DNA of 64,000 nt, taken from Garicola koreensis. Its GTDB lineage: Bacteria; Actinomycetota; Actinomycetes; Actinomycetales; Micrococcaceae. The translations under genes and the position numbers were made by a program. The notes beneath the pieces were generated by a model. The model saw only the letters and a program-made list of their open reading frames with translations, was not told the origin of the DNA and did not search any database. The DNA lies in assembly GCF_014195445.1 (NCBI RefSeq), contig NZ_JACIBT010000001.1:372001-436000 (forward strand), written 5' to 3'. Shown here piece after piece: positions 62,092-64,000 of this stretch (positions within the stretch are counted from its first letter, which is position 1; every line of letters starts with the position of its first letter).

Positions 62092-63237
62092 ATGAGCGCC
62101 CCCCGCATACGGCTGCAGATCCAACCCACGGTTTCGCACTACCGCGAGCCGCTGGTGCGTCGGCTGCAGCAGACGTCGTCCTTCGCCCTGAAGCTGGTGG
62201 GACGCTTCAAGAACGCTGAGTCCACCGAGGCTGAGCGCATCCGTTCCGCCTCGGAGGAGACACTGCGGGCAGTTCAGCCCCTGGAGACGCTCTCCGCCGG
62301 TGGGCTGTGGTGGGAGAAGGGCCAGGTGGCCGCCGTCTGGCGCGGTGGCTTCGACGCTTTTGTGCTGGAGGGCCGGATTCACACGGTCTCCACCTGGGTG
62401 GCGGCGGCCGCCGGCCGGATCCGTGGTCGTCGGGTGCTGCTGTGGGGCCACGGGTGGAAGCGCCCTGAGGATGGACTGAAGCGGCGTCTGCGACTGCCCT
62501 TCTACCACCTGGTGGACGGGGTGATGGTCTACGGCGAAAAGGCCAAGGAGTTGGGCGTCTCCTACGGCGTCGCGGAGTCGAAGATTCAGGTGGTCTATAA
62601 CAGCCTCTACTCAGAAGAGCAGCTGCCCGAGCAGCCGCTGCAGGCCCAGGATCTTGAGGGCCGGGATCCTGACGACCAGGCTACTGATGAGCGGCCCACG
62701 CTGGTCTACTCCTCGCGGCTGACCACCCGCCACCGGCTCGACACCCTCGCCGAGGCCCTGCGCGACTGGCCCCAGCAGCACATGCGCCCCCGGGTGATGA
62801 TCGTCGGCGACGGTGCCGAGCGTGCCCGGTTGGAACGCGTCTTCGCCGATTCGGGTGTTGATGCGCAGTTTTTGGGCGCCGTCTATGACCTGGCCGTGCT
62901 GAAGGAGCTCTATGCCGGAGCCGATCTGGCACTGTCGATCGGCGGAGCCGGGCTCAACGTCATCCAGGCGCTGGGATTCGGCGTGCCGGTGGTGGCCGAG
63001 GCGGGTCACCGTGACTCCAGCCCCGAGGTGGAGGCGGTCATCGAGGGCCAGACCGGTCGCTACTACCAGGTCGGAAGCGCTGCGAGCCTGCGGGCTGTGC
63101 TGCTGGAGACGCTGGATGCCCCGCAGCAGATCGAACACATGGGCCAGGCAGGTCTTGACCTGGTGCGTCGGCGCTATACCGCCGAGCGCCACGCCGCAGC
63201 CATCGAAGCGGCCCTGCACCACTTCCTCGCTGACTGA
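62092..63237 (+). CDS. Glycosyltransferase (family 4/1, GT-B fold)
   Basis: 381 residues. The N-terminal domain (RIRLQIQPTVSHYREPLVRRLQQ) is of the acceptor-binding kind with little conservation; the C-terminal donor domain is clear: VYSSRLTTRHRLDTLAEAL, MIVGDGAERARLERVF, VYDLAVLKELYAGADLALSIGGAGLNVIQALGFGVPVVAEAG. Donor and acceptor are unknown. It is transcribed alone after tRNA-Gly and is followed by a large inverted repeat. Confidence 0.87.
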   Translation: MSAPRIRLQIQPTVSHYREPLVRRLQQTSSFALKLVGRFKNAESTEAERIRSASEETLRAVQPLETLSAGGLWWEKGQVAAVWRGGFDAFVLEGRIHTVSTWVAAAAGRIRGRRVLLWGHGWKRPEDGLKRRLRLPFYHLVDGVMVYGEKAKELGVSYGVAESKIQVVYNSLYSEEQLPEQPLQAQDLEGRDPDDQATDERPTLVYSSRLTTRHRLDTLAEALRDWPQQHMRPRVMIVGDGAERARLERVFADSGVDAQFLGAVYDLAVLKELYAGADLALSIGGAGLNVIQALGFGVPVVAEAGHRDSSPEVEAVIEGQTGRYYQVGSAASLRAVLLETLDAPQQIEHMGQAGLDLVRRRYTAERHAAAIEAALHHFLAD

Positions 63238-63238
63238 C

Positions 63239-63312
63239 GCGTTGAGTGTGTCGGAACTTCGCGAATAGCCAGCGTCTCCGCCGTATTCTGCAGGTTCCGA
63301 CACACTCAACGC
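63239..63312. repeat. 74-bp composite inverted repeat
   Basis: GCGTTGAGTGTGTCGGAAC (63239-63257) is perfectly complementary to 63294-63312. A further GAATA/TATTC pair lies inside, separated on both sides by 5 unpaired bases. No ORF is present. It lies between convergent genes, so it may be a two-way terminator, but length and internal order exceed the usual terminator. Confidence 0.75.
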
Positions 63313-63351
63313 CGGCAAGGGAGGGGCCGACGTCGGCAGGGGCGGAAACGG

Positions 63352-63984
63352 TCAGTCCCGCGGGGCCAGAATCATGTTCGTCATGCGGGCGGTGGAGAGC
63401 CGGCGCCCCTCGTCGTCGTGCATCACGATCTCGTGGACTGCCAGCTGCCTGCCCAGGTTGAGCGGCGTGCAGGTCGCCCAGACCAACCCCTGGGTGGCCG
63501 ATCGGTGGTGGGTGGCGCCCAGCTCCGTGCCCACCACCATGCGTTCCACCCCCAGGTTCACCCGGGTGTGAAGGATCGCGGCGAAGGAGCCCAGAGTCTC
63601 GGCCAGCACCATATGCGCGCCGCCGTGGAAGAGACCCACGTTCTGCTCATTGCCGCCCACCGGCATCGTGGCGACCAGCTTCTCCGGACTCATCCGCTGG
63701 AACCTGAGGCCCAGTCGCACCCCCATGGGCGGCACACCATGAGGCCCCATCCAGTCCCAGTACTCTTCGGGCACTCCCATGGCGGCCATGCGTGCCTGGC
63801 GCTGGTGCTCATCGGGAAGCGGGCTGGGCACCCCCACCGGGCCCAGGGGAGGGGAGGGCTCATCGGCTCGGGCAGCACCTTCAGTCCGGTCGGCGTCGTC
63901 GGTCCGGCCAGTGTGATCGGATGGGCCGGTGTCATCGGGTCGGGCAGTGTCATCGGTGGCGGCGAGGGCGGCGTCGTTGCTCAT
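63352..63984 (-). CDS. PaaI-family hotdog thioesterase
   Basis: 210 residues. Residues 1-55 are a low-complexity Asp/Thr/Arg/Pro stretch with near-repeats (TARPDDTGPSDHTGRTDD). Then a hotdog domain: LGLRFQRMSPEKLVATMPVGGNEQNVGLFHGGAHMVLAETLGSFAAIL, where HGGAHMVLAET is the acyl-CoA thioesterase active-site helix, and VGTELGATHHRSATQGLVWATCTPLNLGRQLAVHEIVMHD. It may hydrolyse aromatic acyl-CoAs or menaquinone-pathway DHNA-CoA; no linked pathway gene is visible. ATG at 63984; a TTG 6 bp upstream is possible. It is complete within the window. Confidence 0.88.
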   Translation of the reverse strand: MSNDAALAATDDTARPDDTGPSDHTGRTDDADRTEGAARADEPSPPLGPVGVPSPLPDEHQRQARMAAMGVPEEYWDWMGPHGVPPMGVRLGLRFQRMSPEKLVATMPVGGNEQNVGLFHGGAHMVLAETLGSFAAILHTRVNLGVERMVVGTELGATHHRSATQGLVWATCTPLNLGRQLAVHEIVMHDDEGRRLSTARMTNMILAPRD

Positions 63985-63991
63985 GCGCAAC

Positions 63992-63997
63992 AGCTTA
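63992..63997 (-). promoter_or_regulatory. Candidate -10 box of the thioesterase gene
   Basis: TAAGCT on the minus strand, seven bases, then the ATG at 63984. The -35 region lies outside the window. Confidence 0.45.
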
Positions 63998-64000
63998 TCC

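Overview
This 64 kb window is a stretch of core chromosome from a high-GC actinobacterium, most likely a member of Micrococcaceae/Micrococcales (Nesterenkonia-like, inferred from gene order and acidic protein composition, not proven). Supporting signs are the parA-scpA-scpB-rluB-tyrA-cmk-der order, an argS-lysA-hom-thrC-thrB-rho-prfA-prmC block, a complete F1Fo-ATPase operon followed by nucS (mismatch endonuclease of MutS/L-less actinobacteria), an Rv2578c-type radical SAM gene behind a LexA box, a MhuD-like heme oxygenase, and many genes with TANNNT -10 boxes 6 nt from an ATG or GTG (leaderless transcripts). I see no prophage, transposon, integrase, CRISPR array, toxin-antitoxin pair or recognisable defence island.

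Layout. 1-6.9 kb: chromosome segregation (ParA, ScpA, ScpB), then rluB-tyrA-cmk-der with overlapping genes. 6.9-17.6 kb: mixed single-gene units, namely a beta-lactamase-like lipoprotein, tRNA-Pro, a flavin monooxygenase, a 2-hydroxyacid dehydrogenase, tgt, a YeiH-type exporter, the LexA-box radical SAM gene, a heme oxygenase, a VOC protein, tRNA-Arg, a DUF4190-like membrane protein, a candidate small RNA or attenuator, and a LysE exporter. 17.7-24.4 kb: argS, lysA and the threonine branch hom-thrC-thrB. 24.6-29 kb: rho, prfA, prmC. 29-34.6 kb: a peptide-type ABC importer (binding protein, two permeases, one fused double ATPase). 34.7-44.2 kb: tsaC, a WecA/MraY-type phosphosugar transferase, an AtpI-like protein and atpBEFHAGDC. 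44.3-50 kb: nucS, a small zinc-ribbon protein, a two-part membrane protein, a CnoX-like protein, a DUF3515 lipoprotein and an LCP ligase. 50-58.4 kb: DAK2-recG-rsmD, a glycosyltransferase, coaD, galU, yceD-rpmF-rnc. 58.4-64 kb: a second LCP ligase, three glycosyltransferases, tRNA-Gly and a hotdog thioesterase.

How the genes work together. Three themes stand out: central information processing (segregation, ribosome and tRNA maturation, termination, release), amino-acid synthesis from aspartate (Lys/Thr) and prephenate (Tyr), and envelope glycopolymer assembly (WecA-like initiator, GalU, four glycosyltransferases, two LCP ligases). Energy supply is represented by the ATP synthase.

The most interesting non-standard signals are: an AT-rich, differently coded 150-bp block exactly over the radical-SAM cluster motif (possible intein footprint); a perfect LexA palindrome at that gene; a promoter-to-terminator unit of about 110 nt with no ORF upstream of lysE; recurring TAGACT-type leaderless promoters; and a 19-bp perfect inverted repeat with a folded core near the right end. 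All function assignments come from motif and family recognition by eye; no database search was run.
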